NCBI GenBank assembly: GCA_963995525.1
Contig: OZ023206.1
Coordinates: 26,454,303-26,518,302, forward strand
Length of the DNA: 64,000 bases
DNA from: Escarpia spicata
Lineage: Eukaryota; Annelida; Polychaeta; Sabellida; Siboglinidae
Reading direction: 5' to 3'
The notes below the pieces were generated by a model. The model did no database searches. It was not told the origin of the DNA and worked only from the letters and a program-made list of their open reading frames with translations. Numbering within the stretch: the stretch's first letter is position 1; each line of letters begins with the position of its first letter. Below, piece after piece: positions 24,332-36,199 of the stretch. Made by a program: the position numbers and the translations under genes.

Positions 24332-24950
24332 ATCAGAATTTATTTAATAATAATAATCTAATTAGCTATTTAAAATAGTTTTGTCAACTGTGTTTACACC
24401 ATTCACTGTCTATGTAGTCTTTAAGAAGACTGTTTTCTGTGCACAAATGTTACACTTTTCGTAAGATTGTGTACGCTAGACTGCCTTATTTATTTAGGTT
24501 ATACAGCGCCCTAGCGAATAAGAGAGACACTAGCTACATAAACTTAGTTCGCCCGATTATCGCAAATGCTTAATTTTAACAACAAAGCTACCTTATCAAA
24601 ATGTCTAGCAGGTACTGACTTACACAGATATTATCTTATGTAGGTAGTTTATGGTTGTTATTTTATCACCTATATATTCTACCACATAACGAGGTTTGTT
24701 AAATGTTGTTTACAAACTTATCGTAGCCGTAAGCTAACGTACCCTATTATCACTCACTAGACTAAAGTGTCCTAAAATACTTTATCTAACTAACTTTAAG
24801 CACAACTGCTACTCAATATATGTTTACTGCTACTTTATGAATGATATTAAGGCAAGAATAATACTTATCAATCAGTAATTCCACTTGCTTTTGAACTTTG
24901 ATACACCACCAATTTCAACGTTCTATCTCCGCCAAATATAGCCTCGAATT

Positions 24951-25065
24951 GGTTGCAGAGGATAGTGCAAGACAGGCAGATTTGGAAACGACATGCTGTG
25001 GCCTTCGTCCACTACGGCTCCACAATGATGGTGATCTTGATGATGATGATGATGATGATGTTGAC
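24951..25065 (+). pseudogene. 3' end of an RTE-like element with (GAT)n tail
   Basis: A plus-strand frame reads LVAEDSARQADLETTCCGLR and continues to an Asp run encoded by (GAT)n at 25027-25059. The W-x3-V-x-A/E-D..., then Asp tail, is the typical last stretch of RTE-like RTs in animals. It abuts the 5' end of the CR1-like element. Confidence 0.55.
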
Positions 25066-25084
25066 GACGATCATTGTACTATCA

Positions 25085-25520
25085 CAGCATTGTATTATTA
25101 CAAGGGTTTTTTAAGTTCTCCCCGAAAATATTATTTTGAAACAATATTTGGTTTTTCAAAGTTGTTACTATTGTGCATTTGGACTTCTAAAGTGACATAA
25201 GATATTATCATCGGGCCAGAGACTGTAATGTATACTAGTTACAACCAATTATGTTACCATTGTAAGATTGTATTATTCTATAATTAAGAGTTGTTTTTTG
25301 TTTTATTTTGATGTTTTCAATCAAATTTGCTACTAATGTACCTTTGAACATTCTAAGTTGGCATGTGATATTATGATTGTCGTGCCATACTGCAACATAT
25401 TAGTCACAACATATTTTACTACTGTACTATTGCTTTATTCTATAATTGTAAGGTTTTTTATCCAAAGGTGTTCAAAGATGCCTTTCAACTTTCAAAGTGG
25501 CACATGATAGTATGATTGGT
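25085..25520. repeat. tandem repeat, unit about 180 bp, about 2.4 copies
   Basis: Blocks TTGTATTATTxTATAATT-AAG-TTTTTT near 25095, 25270 and 25430, and TGTGATATTATGATTGTCG/TGACATAAGATATTATCATCGG near 25190, 25370 and 25500, recur in the same order. A single diverged unit is at 11330-11565. Confidence 0.7.
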
Positions 25521-25579
25521 GGCTATGTATATATATATATATATATATACCCAGACAGCATAACATATAAGAAAATAAC

Positions 25580-25996
25580 AAATAATCCTGTTTTGGCCGG
25601 TTTGCCAGTTGACATATAAAAAACACACTAAACACCACTGACTGCAAGTGATTGAGTAATCACTGTCATTGACAGAGATAACATAACATAATATATATAT
25701 ATATAGCTGAAGTGTCTTCAGATGAAGTACTTTCATTGCTAGGCCTAGAAGATTCCAATTCAGATTCGTCCCAGTGAACAGCCTGTACAGTACAATTTTT
25801 ATCTGACAAACAAGCATGAACCTACCTCATTTTCAGTTTCAGAAGGCTGGTTCTCAATGTTGGGAATGAAATTGGCTTCTATATATATGTTATGTTATCT
25901 CTGTCAATGACAGTGATTACTCAATCACTTGCAGTCAGTGGTGTTTAGTGTGTTTTTTATATGTCAACTGGCAAACCGGCCAAAACAGGATTATTT
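25580..25996. repeat. perfect 111-bp inverted repeat with 195-bp spacer
   Basis: 25580-25690 and 25886-25996 are exact reverse complements over 111 bp. The arms include TTTTGGCCGGTTTGCCAGTT and its complement. The spacer is flanked by (AT)n and, on the minus strand, reads ENQPSETENE before a GTAGGT donor-like site and, after TACAG, AVHWDESELESS in frame with it, suggesting a captured exon pair. No transposase or target duplication is visible. Confidence 0.9.
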
Positions 25997-25999
25997 TAT

Positions 26000-28195
26000 A
26001 TTTTATTTTTAAGTCTCCTCTAAATTAATTATTCCTCACCCAAAACATCTCTTGATGTCATCGACTCTAACCCTAGTTGCCCTTTCTCTTTTTTTGTGTT
26101 ACGTTCTCTGCTAGAAATCCATGCGATGTCTATCTCTACTTATTCTTTGACACTAACAATTGAATTTATATTGTTTTGCTTAATCATTAACATCAAGGTG
26201 TTTGCCATTACCTGTATCTATTCACCTGTTCAACTGATATGTACTTATGATGTATATTACTATATACATACATACTCTAGTAATATTTATGTACGTTTGT
26301 TTGAAGGTTTTGTTAGTTTTGACATGTCAACGAACTTTGAAAAGTGCATCACATTTGTAATTGGCTGAATCTATTACTATTAGTCGGATCCAAACAAACA
26401 TAAACTTTGACTTAAAAAACAATATTCAATGAAGCAAAACACATTGAAAATGAAATGTATGATGATTCTCCATTTTTGTTTAACACTATAATGACTGTAA
26501 ATATTTACTGCAGTTAAGTTTTCTGAAGCATTTAAACCATATAGCGTATCTCTATCAATGTTCTGCACCGTAGTTTAGAGTCTCCATAGGAGATAGTATC
26601 TTGTTTTATTAATTATTCTTAAAGAATCAGTATGACTCCTACACCAAAGGAGTTGCGATCATACTGGTCCCATATCCGAGTCTGAAAAAATACTAACATT
26701 TTCAGGTCTCACTATTTATGCATGACTTTAAACATGATTTATTACCCAAGTCATTTACACATTTTGCGATCAAAAAGAGTCTACACAAAAGTATAAGAGT
26801 AACCAGAAAATGCAACCGTCTTATTAAAGAAATACATACAACACCTTTCCGTCTAGGCTGCCTAAACGTAATTTCACAAGAATCTAAAACAATATATACA
26901 ACAAAATAAGAAACACTAAACACAGGTTAAAGTTTATATATATATGTTGTGTGACATCTACTTAAATACATATCAAGTGAAATGTTTAAATTGTAGATGT
27001 TCAGAATGTAATGAAACTGTTGAAATGAAAATCTACCTTTGTTTGTAAGCCTACTACCGTTTTTACACTACTTCGTAAACCAAGTACAATGTTTGGATCG
27101 CGTCTCTATTAACTTACATATACTTCAATGGATCAAACTTCTCAGTTCGTTGTCATATATCACCAGCAACAGCACATACTACATGTTAACTGATACTACG
27201 TTTTAATGATTCGTTTAACATGTTTTTGATTATTGTTGTGAATGTGATTTAATAATCATTCTACTCCATGGCAGACCTGTTCAATAGAATGTCACATCGC
27301 TTTCTCTTGGAAGTACTCCGCCACGCTGCAAATAACGCGCGAAAAATATGCGTACACAACTACCCACCACTGTCTTATAGCCATATACTCATTCATACAG
27401 CTGAATGAACTGAAACAATGTAGAATGAACGAACTCGCGCAAGGTTTAACAAGGCATCACAGGATTCGAAGATTGCAGTGTAGTCTATCAGGCAACAGGC
27501 GAGAGGACGTGCGATGTGGAATGGAATGCAGAAGAGAGGAGAAAAGAACCGTTGGCGGAGAAAAGAGGGAGAGAAGGGTCCTCTGCTCCCACGCCTGTAC
27601 GCCTCAAACGAAGTACACGTGTAACGTCTGTTACACGGAGTGTTAGTCACATGTCGGACTGTCTAGCAACAACTGATGTTGTTGTACCAATCATCGGTTG
27701 ACATCCAGGAACATCTCCGTTGTCTCTTGAGATTGCACTTGCTTAAACTTGGCGGCTCCCTCGTCTAGAGGCAGTAAAATGTTCCACCCAGATCTGTTAT
27801 TTGCTAGAATTCTGACGTTGCTCCATCTTTTTTTTGAACAGCTGTACATCACGATCGACGATCAGGCGCCAGTTCAGCCTCTGACTAGATGGTGTTCACA
27901 AGGTTTGTCACAAGGTCGCTTCAGTTGATGCCCAGGATATTGCACAGGCATTTATTGTCGAAAGCGACTATTTTCTTTTCTTTGCATGTGTTTATTTTCC
28001 ATAATTCGCACAAGGACGACGACAGATAAGTGGTGAAAACAATAAAATACACGAAAAAAGAGATAACGTTTTAATAAATGCACACAGTAACCGACAGCCA
28101 GACAGAAAACGGTTATAGAATTATGCGAGTGAACTTATATAGTGCTCACTCGGGTACCCACGTCTTGACCTGATGGTGATTAGTGCCTAGGAAAC
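26000..28195. other. stretch without a recognisable gene
   Basis: Short open frames only. The frame at 27425-27700 (serine/arginine-rich, after possible acceptor CAACAG near 27496) has no recognisable domain. Nothing else stands out. Confidence 0.4.
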
Positions 28196-28202
28196 ATTAC
28201 AA

Positions 28203-28445
28203 TGTTGATGTTGGTGTTGTTTTTATTGTTGTTGATGATGATGTTGTTGTTGACTATTATTGAATGTTGTTGTTGGTGGTGGTGGTGGTTGTGTTGTTCT
28301 CGTTGATGATGAAGATGTTTTTGTTGTTGTTGCTGCTGCTGCTGCTGCTGGTGCTGGTGATATTGATGTTATTGCGGCGGCGTCGGCGACAACGATTTCT
28401 GCTGGTGTTGCTGCTGCTGTTTCTGCTGCTGCTTCTGCTGCTGCA
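28203..28445. repeat. trinucleotide-rich tract (GTT/GAT/GCT)n
   Basis: Imperfect GTT, GAT and GCT triplets (TGCTGCTGCTGCTGCTGG near 28335). All frames are open with homopolymeric residues, which is a composition artefact. Confidence 0.9.
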
Positions 28446-28769
28446 CCTCAATAGTGTTACTTCTCCCTTGCAGCGTAGTAAAATAGTTTGACAGTTATGT
28501 CATCCCTACATGTTAGTCCATCTAGGTTGGAGATCAGGTGACTCAAACGATTAGGCCCAGCCAGACCTTTGTAGATAAGAAATTGTGTTTCGTCGTATTA
28601 TAAACAATATTGGTTTTCACACTGAACTGAACTTGATGTTATCTTGCTACCTTTTCGACGAACACGTCCATCGATTATTGTTCAACTGTGTACAAATGAT
28701 AGCGTCAGTCACTGTGATCGGGTCGATACGGAAGTCTCCGTGACACCTTGTCGTCCGTTTCACCTGCAG

Positions 28770-28957
28770 AGAAGAACGGAATGCGATATCAATATTATGA
28801 GTCAGAGCGTAACTTTGTCGATGATACTAATTTAACGCAACGATTGCATAGATCGGCTAAAATGACCGTGGAACGAATGGAGCAAAGTGTGCACCTAGCG
28901 AACAGAACGTATGTCCTTAAAATGAAATACCGAAGGAGAAGAGGACACCACACCTGA
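28770..28957 (+). CDS. possible terminal exon of an unknown protein
   Basis: After a plausible acceptor (TTTCACCTGCAG ending 28769) an open stretch runs 62 codons to TGA: MRYQYYESERNFVDD, RLHRSAKMTVERMEQSV, ANRTYVLKMKYRRRRGHHT. It is charged and likely helical, and its composition is protein-like. No family is recognised, and no partner exon was found upstream. It may be chance. Confidence 0.25.
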
Positions 28958-30380
28958 GATGGGGATTGTGGAATGTACAATTTAGCCTGATTGGGAGAGG
29001 AGAGGAGAAGAGAGCGAGGGATAGAGGAGCGTGGAGACAGGTGGTGGACTAACAGTTACGGGAAAAGAAATGTTCATAAATCGAGAACCAATACCAAGGC
29101 CAGCCTCACCACGAACTGCCAAACGAGAGAGGAGAGTATCAGTTATGTGTAATCGAGTGGATGGGTATTTTCCTGTCACATTAAAATATTACGCTTATGA
29201 AACCATATTTGTATTAATAATGTTTAGCTACAGGTAAATAAATTATTGTTATATTAAAACACTATAATAATTCATATTGTGGTGTAGTTATGTAAATCAT
29301 GTTAAAGGTGTTGTAAAATTAATTACTTATGAACTAAATGTATGGAAAGTAAAACATGGGTGGCTAGTGTGACAAAGATCATTTGTGGTGTTTTTTAGTA
29401 TTTATTTGACAGTTCATCCATCATACTACTTAAAGCATTTAAGTAATCAAGCAAAGTAACTCAACGATACGCCTTTTTGATTTTGAACTGGTAGCATATA
29501 CAATATGATTACGTCACACCAGAATAACAGCGTGAATGTCTATGCTTGCTTTATTTAAACGCTTTGATGCTACACAGTGCAACATAAACTGTTTGTTTAA
29601 CTGACCGTGTTAGTATGTTGTTAGTGTGATTTATCAGTAATAATTAACTGTAGTATATATAGGTAGATAAAATGGGACAGTAACTATTTCTTTCTTATTC
29701 CGATTCTCATGTTGAACATACTAGTATGTGGGAATTGTATTAAGATGTTTGACCTAAATCAAGTGGATCGAATCCTACGTAAACAGACATGGTCGTTGTC
29801 CACTTGCCGTCAGACACGCCGTTACGTGTGACAATCTTGGTCAATAGTGTCCGAGGACCGGCGCGAATCACATAAATTAGGACAATGATACGCGTTGTAA
29901 GTGCCACGCGATGGTGATTACGGGGCAACACTACGTCAGAGTATTGATGCATTCCAATATTCGATGGGACGATGTAATATGATCAGTAGTAAATATAAAT
30001 GTGGATAGGTATCGTCAGTAATATACTGCACTGTCGATATTAATAATAAATGACAACAACAAATAAGTAGCACATTTTTAATACTTTTCGTAAACATATT
30101 TTTACAATTCCATTCGGGAATTAGTTATCGACCTAACGTATTCATTCTTTGATCAGAACCTCATCAATCCAGGATTAACCATGTTTAATCAACTATCAAC
30201 TTGGCGATGCCACCAATAAATTATGTATTGTGCTGCTTACTATTCGCTATTCCGTGATAACATCGTAATACTGTCGCAATAATTATTAAGCCATATTATA
30301 TATGATATATATATATAATATTATAATATGTATATATAATATTACATATATATATAATATAATGATAATATATATATATT

Positions 30381-30462
30381 CCAAAGATAGCGTACTACTA
30401 TATTATATCATAAACATTATAATATATATTTGTTATATAATATAGTAGTACGCTATCTATGG
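30381..30462. repeat. 28-bp near-perfect hairpin in an AT-rich tract
   Basis: Arms at 30381-30408 and 30435-30462 are reverse complements with one mismatch; they include GATAGCGTACTACTATATTA. The 26-bp loop is AT-only apart from one C and one G. It is preceded by about 80 bp of TA-rich sequence. Confidence 0.8.
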
Positions 30463-31182
30463 AAGATTGCAAGTTAATTTTCTTCCAGCTGACAAGGCCC
30501 ACCCGCCTCTTTCCATATGCATCCGCTTACTTTGACCATAGACCTCCTATCTACCGATTAGCGATGCATTTGAAAAAAACAAGGTAAATATTTAGAGTAA
30601 TTTATTTATTCAGTTATGTTCAAACTATTGTAAATATATGTTGGTTGCAATGCCGTAATTGGCAACATCAGAAATTAAGTGGAAACGAGTTTACGTTCAA
30701 TATATTGTAACAGTGACAATTGCTGCCATAAACCCCCACCTGCGTACGTACGGTTAGAAAGGGAGTCTAGAACTCTCATTAATGTAACTGCAATAAAACA
30801 TTCACATTCTCTCTTTTGTGTCACGGAACTCGTTTTCAAGGCAAATGTGTTTGACATTGATTGATTTTACCAGGCTATAAACTTACATAAACAATTCACA
30901 ATACCAGCACGTTGTGTTTGTTAATCTATTGATTACACTTGATACACTTCTCCACATGTGGTTACATATCCCGCTTCAATGACGTCGACGTACGAAACGT
31001 CACCTTAACCTCATGAACAACCATAATAGCACTAGAGCGACACTAAAACGGCCACTCGACCTAGCGTGTCCGCGCACTATGTCATAGCAGACTGCCAGAC
31101 TCACCTTGTTCTTACAGTTTATGCAAGATATTCTATTGCAACGCGCTAGAGATATTGACAAAGCGCCACTAAGTCATGTGTC

Positions 31183-31185
31183 AGG

Positions 31186-31229
<44 letters not shown>

Positions 31230-31244
31230 TGTGTGTGTGTGTGT
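31183..31244. repeat. (GT)n/(GTGC)n microsatellite
   Basis: GTGTGTGTG, then six or more GTGC units, then GTGTGTGTGT. Confidence 0.95.
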
Positions 31245-31549
31245 ACTGTCCACAAAGTTATTAGATAGATCACTATATTTTAACTATCTCAACAATTCCA
31301 GTTTTCGCTAGTGTCGATTTAGAATAACTGAGAAAATATCCCGCTGTCGTTACTATGGATATATCAGTGAACTATCGACAATAATTTGTATTGATAGTTC
31401 AATTTGCTATCGATAGTACACTACCGCCACATCGACTATCGCGATGCATCGATAGTTCGATGTATGGTTACACCTCTTGACATAGTACGCACTATGACAA
31501 TGAATCCTAATCTCATCAACAACTAATTTTGTTTAATTTATTAAAAAAA

Positions 31550-31700
31550 CAAGTTAATAATTGACACTTGCTTAATAATGTAGTTGTTGGTCATTACATA
31601 AAAAAGTACTCATACACGACATAATGTACGTTTACTTGGAATTATATGTGGTAAGTTTTTGTTTTCAAAGTGCTTGTAATTGTACTTGTCATAATATTCG
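31550..31700. repeat. dispersed repeat, copy A (copy B at 47925-48085)
   Basis: AGTTGTTGGTCATTACATAAAAAAGTACTC and TACTTGGAATTATATGTGGTAAG align in order with 47960-48035 (given here as separate blocks). No protein is recognised in either copy. Confidence 0.6.
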
Positions 31701-33344
31701 TGTTATAAAACGTGTTGCGCGAAGTGTTTGCATGAGTAACTACTGCACGGAAACTATCAGTTTACATGAACCCACGCACTGCCCTGTATTGCTATCTATT
31801 CATGTATACAACTGAGCGAACTAGAACAATGAGGGGTGAACAAAATTCCCAAATTAAAAGTCAGCAAGTACAATCAAGCTCAGATTGAGTGAATTAGGCA
31901 CGAAACGTTAAATGCGTATTCTTACAAAGCGCGTTATTCACTCCTTGGGACTATACAGAGCACTTCACACTTCATCCTCTGGCAGACCTTTTCATTCGAA
32001 CACCATCTGCACTTCTCGGAAACATTCTTCAGTGAATATTATATCAACAGGGTAATGACCATACCGGAAGCTGCACTGACTCATGGGGAGTGTCCACACT
32101 GCCGGACCGGAGGTCAGAGACAGTCCACCTTTTCGGTCGAACCGGCAGCTCTAAAAAATGCCGGCCCGCGTGATCGTCATCTTTTCAGCAAATATCGACA
32201 TAAATACTTCCAACGCTGACTATGTAAATTATGTCTTATGATAATACGTTTATGTGGACCACCGACGTTTGTATATGTCGACCAACTTCGCAATGTTTCC
32301 AGAAAGAAAGTGGTGGGAGATGGAGCGATGTCTGTATCAAAACGTCGAGTTGTCCTTGCACTTGTGTGCGCTATTCAAGCATCATTGTAGTCCATTGACA
32401 ATGTTTCTTTTCCCCACAAAATAACCTCAGAGGATCATCATAGAACACAGCTATTGCAATAAGAATATTGTCATGGCTTTGACTGAGATGGAACTGACAA
32501 GATGTCAATCAAAGGGTACATTACACAATGATTGTTTATATGTGTGCACTAAATTACAAGAGCGGTGTGACACAGGCTATATCAATATTCCCCGAATGCA
32601 GTTCTCGCTTAAATAATGTTACCCTATATTTTGTTGCAAAGAAAAAACAGCTGTAGCCATATTTTCAACATATTATATACGACGGAATGTCCGACCGTTT
32701 CATATGTTCGGTATGTATTTGGCGGACCTTGTTGCTAGGTAATAGGTACGTAATATATGTGTAAAATATTATGAGACTGTTACTGTACCGTGTGAATGGT
32801 TGGCTCTCATTTATATCAATCATAGATTAGCAGGAACTGCAATGACCGTGGTTAATGAATCCCTTCACATAATAATCTTCACACATTATAAATACTAGTA
32901 ATGGAGCATTTCGTAAATAATGTTATCTCTATCGTAAACGCAGTGCGCCTTGCATTTTATTCCATCCGATCATGAGGCAAAGTATTTCGAAATGAAACAC
33001 CAACAGTGAGCTTTGTTACTGTGTAATGCCTACCATTTAAACATATCACGTAGGCCCTCTGTCTATACGTCATGCCTCTCAGAGAAATGGTCAATTGAAA
33101 ATGTTAACAAAACATAAGACACTTCAGACAACACTTAGGAAATCATCGTAAGCATTTGACACGTGAAATCTACTTAGAGAGGAGAAGTACTTACCAAGGG
33201 TGTACACCTACTTTACACTAGAGGTGTGCCGAATTTTGTACTTTGGACCCAATAATTGAAAACTGCATTTACGTAATTCACTTTCAAAAATAGAACAAAC
33301 GTCACAAACAGGAAAAACTCATACAGAACGACGAATGCATTGCC

Positions 33345-34340
33345 AAATTGGATTCATATGTCCGAGTTGTAATGCTACATTTTAGCAAAGCGCTTGACCT
33401 CATTAATCATCATTTGTTACTAGAAAAGCTGCGGTTGTATGGTTTGCCTTCACATATTATAAGATGGATGGCAAAATTTTTATTGGACAGAATTCAACAA
33501 GTAAAAATAGGAAATGAATATTCGCATTCTGGTCACCACATTGGGGGAGTACCACAAGGAACACTCTATGCACCTAAATGTTTCCTAGTCTACATAAATG
33601 ATTTAGAAACGCCTGTTCCGTTATATAAGTATATATATGACAGTACATTGTTCGAAGCATGCGATAGAAAGGGTGTATCTGCTATACAGGAATATGTTGA
33701 CGTTGCTGCTAGGTGGACAGAACAGAATTATATGACAATTAATTCAGGAAAATCAAAAGAGATGATCATCAGTTTTGCACACGACCGCAATTTTCGAAAC
33801 ACTATCCCAAATATAAAGATCGATGGAAAAGATATATATCAAGTAGACCAAGCTTCTGGGTGTTACAATTTCACAGGATCTGACATGGGATAAGGATATA
33901 GACAATATTGTGAACAAGGCCGAGAAACGATTGTACATCTTGTATCAGTTAAAGCGAGTAGGAATTAGCCAGAATGATTTGGTCACTATATATGTCAGTG
34001 TTGTGAGACCTTTTTTAGAATATGCATTTCCTGTATAGCACACCAACTTGCCATAATATTTATCTGACAATATTAAAATGATACAGAAAAGAGCATTAGA
34101 GTGTATTTCCCCTGGAATAAGTTACGCTGAGGTACTCAGGTATGTCAAATTGGAGACATTGAAAGCAAGACGAGACTGTCTTTGTCAAAAACATGTCACA
34201 CAGATTAAATTATCTGCTGCCTGACAAACGGCGTACCAAATACGACATCAGACAGTGTAATGTGTACCCTTTGCTAATAACCCGTACAAACAGATACCGT
34301 AACTCTTTTATACCACGGGGATTACACAACTGCCAATAAA
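33345..34340 (+). pseudogene. jockey/CR1-type reverse transcriptase fragment, inactive
   Basis: The first frame (33348-33893) gives LHFSKALDLINHHLLLEKL, PSHIIRWMAKFLLDR, GGVPQGTLYAPKCFLVYIND and LYKYIYDSTLF, then DGKDIYQVDQA. A frameshift near 33870 moves to VTISQDLTWDKDI-like sequence, LYILYQLKRVGIS, NDLVTIYVSVVRPFLEYA and further broken tail motifs. The catalytic box that should read Tyr-x-Asp-Asp reads Tyr-Ile-Tyr-Asp, so the first catalytic Asp is lost. The endonuclease is missing. Confidence 0.85.
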
Positions 34341-34570
34341 GAATGAAGTGCAAAAGGATGGTATTTATACTGTATGACATTTCAGTGTATTAATACTGTA
34401 TGACGTTTCAATGTATTAGTTGTATTTTATTGTATAATGTGAATCCAATTCAGTTGAGTTGCTAATAAATTTGTGTTATTCGTATTCTTATTCTATATAG
34501 ACATGGAAAAAATGCATGGCCAGACAGACAGACAGACAAATAGGCACGCACACAGAGAGTCATGTATTTA

Positions 34571-34706
34571 TGTCTGTCGGTCGGTCGGTCTGTCTGTCGG
34601 TCGGTCGGTCGATCGGTCGGTCGGTCGGTCGATCGGTCTGTCGGTCGGTCGGTCGGTCGGTCTGTCTGTCGGTCGGTCGGTCGGTCGGTCGGTCGGTCGG
34701 TCGGTC
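34571..34706. repeat. (GGTC)n tetranucleotide repeat
   Basis: About 34 units of GGTC with TGTC and GATC variants. The Gly-Arg-Ser-Val frames across it are artefacts. Confidence 0.96.
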
Positions 34707-34827
34707 ACTGTAACTAGCAAACTACATATGATGCTCATCATCTTCACACTCATCATTATGGCTAGTTACATTGAAAAATTGGTCAATGTTGATAAAGTCA
34801 CGTGCCAACGACTTTACTAATTTGCGT

Positions 34828-35085
34828 TGCTTATTGTTAGCCGGACACGTGGCTCGAATGGAAGTAGAACGGTTGGGAAAGAAAGTATACGGCCGGAGAG
34901 TGGAGGGGAAACAGGTGCGAGTATGACATTGATTGCGATGGGATGATTGTGCAACGAGATATTTTGACGGATTGGGAGAGTAGTGGAGAATGAAGGTGAC
35001 AGATTGAGGGAAGTGGAGCCGGTTGATGGAGACAACAGTGCAAGAAAAATGAGGGGGTACGCAAAGAAAACACAACATAAATCGA
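34828..35085 (+). pseudogene. RTE-like RT C-terminal tail
   Basis: Plus-strand frames read LLAGHVARMEVERLGKKVYG then RRVEGKQVR and, shifted, RWDDCATRYFDGLGE. The GHVARM...EGKR...RW.D order is the standard C-terminal zinc-knuckle-like tail of RTE-type RTs. Degenerate. Confidence 0.6.
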
Positions 35086-35162
35086 CGTTCAGTCTCACCC
35101 CGGACATATATAACATAACAGGGAAACATGAGGAGAATGACAACTTACAAAGCAGCATGTGC

Positions 35163-35435
35163 CTACGGATGCCGCTCTTGACTCGGCGCCTCTGCAGGTT
35201 TCTTCTTACGAAGATATTGCCGTTCACACGATAAGTAGCATTTGTCTAACTTCTTCTCGCAGGCTTGAAACTTTTTAATCGACATCGTCTTTCCCACCCA
35301 GCACGTGTTGACACATTCGTAGTATTTTTGCAGACACCATTGTCGACACCGGTCGTGCATCGTAGTGGCAACAACTTGCAATATAATGGCAAGAACCTGG
35401 TGATGAACAGCCATATGACTAGACAAAAGTGACAT
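35163..35435 (-). CDS. possible small secreted cysteine-rich protein
   Basis: An uninterrupted frame gives 90 residues from 35435 or 83 from the second ATG at 35414. The latter starts MAVHHQVLAIILQVVATT, a plausible signal peptide with cleavage near VATT/M. The mature part has seven Cys in a regular pattern, C-x3-C-x6-C-x3-C-x13-C-x6-C-x3-C (CRQWC, ECVNTC, ACEKKLDKCYLSC), followed by a basic tail RKKKPAEAP. The two C-x3-C halves suggest a disulfide-stapled helical hairpin. I recognise no named family and assign no activity. Composition differs from the repeats on both sides. It may be a single exon of a longer gene. Confidence 0.5.
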   Translation of the reverse strand: MSLLSSHMAVHHQVLAIILQVVATTMHDRCRQWCLQKYYECVNTCWVGKTMSIKKFQACEKKLDKCYLSCERQYLRKKKPAEAPSQERHP

Positions 35436-35905
35436 GTATAGCGAGGTGACCTTAATTGCTAAACTAATCTTCTAGACTTTACATGTTACGTTTGACACTG
35501 AACTTTACACTTCCTTTGTTGAACACAAACAAGATATTCGTTATCACGATGTTTCCAAATTAACCAAATTCGTATTAAAACGGTACAAAATCCATCCGAC
35601 GCGACACGCCTGAGATTATGGTAACATATCAAGACGTTTCCCAATAATATATTTCTTGAACAGTTCTATTAGCTAGACCTGAATATAGTTGGTTATAACA
35701 TGATATAACGTTATCGTAATGCTGGTTGAAAAGACCAGGATTCGTTTCCAAGTATGACATTCATTTTGCATACGTAATATTTCGAACAAAAGCTTTGTCA
35801 CAAAGATATCTGGTTGCAAGATCAGTTAACCGATTCAATATATGATTACGGTATAACGTACTGCAGAACAATCGTATGCTCGGCTCTGACCGGCGCATCG
35901 AAGAT

Positions 35906-36115
35906 GAATTAGAGGCCTACTTAACAATACATCAGCGCGTCAAATATGAATTAGAGGCTTACTTAACAATACATCAGCGCGTCAAATATGAATTAGAGGC
36001 CTACTTAACAATACATCAGCGCGTCAAATATGAATTAGAGGCCTACTTAACAATACATCAGCGCGTCAAATATGAATTAGAGGCCTACTTAACAATACAT
36101 CAGCGCGTCAAATAT
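35906..36115 (+). repeat. 42-bp minisatellite, five units
   Basis: Five head-to-tail 42-bp units start GAATTAGAGGCCTACTTAAC and end GTCAAATAT. Only one base (GGCTTAC for GGCCTAC, unit 2) differs. Because 42 is a multiple of three, an open frame at 35876-36199 runs through with repeat ELEAYLTIHQRVKY. Confidence 0.95.
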
Positions 36116-36199
36116 GAATTACTTACAAGAAACGTCTTCATAGCAGGAGAGCGACAGAAAGAGCTGTGTGTACACAGTGTAGTGTCCGGCGCTGTATGA

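Larger units (their letters stand above)
20138..24955 (-). mobile_element. near-full-length CR1-like non-LTR retrotransposon (copy 1)
   Basis: On the minus strand: a 5' UTR from about 24955 to 24332, ORF1 (24331-23111), ORF2 (about 23104-20275) and a 3' UTR ending in a hairpin (20157-20183) and two copies of a TTGTTAAATC-type unit (20138-20156). The 5' limit is set by alignment by eye with copy 3 (49495-53657), which shares the UTR up to about 53657. Gene order, endonuclease-before-RT and the short 3' repeat match CR1-type elements. Apart from one frameshift in ORF2 it looks complete, so it is the reference copy for the other fragments here (36838-41705, 49495-53657, 59729-59856). Confidence 0.9.
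28958..33340. other. long stretch without a gene
   Basis: Only repeats are visible: an AT-rich hairpin at 30381-30462, a GT/GTGC microsatellite at 31183-31244, TATCGATA palindromes near 31410-31460 and one copy of a dispersed repeat at 31550-31700. The rest shows nothing. Confidence 0.45.

Noticed and set aside
34473..34820. Gly-Arg-Ser-Val repeat protein
   Set aside because: Frame across a GGTC tetranucleotide repeat.
35906..36115. CRISPR array
   Set aside because: Units are contiguous 42-bp copies with no spacers, in an animal genome.
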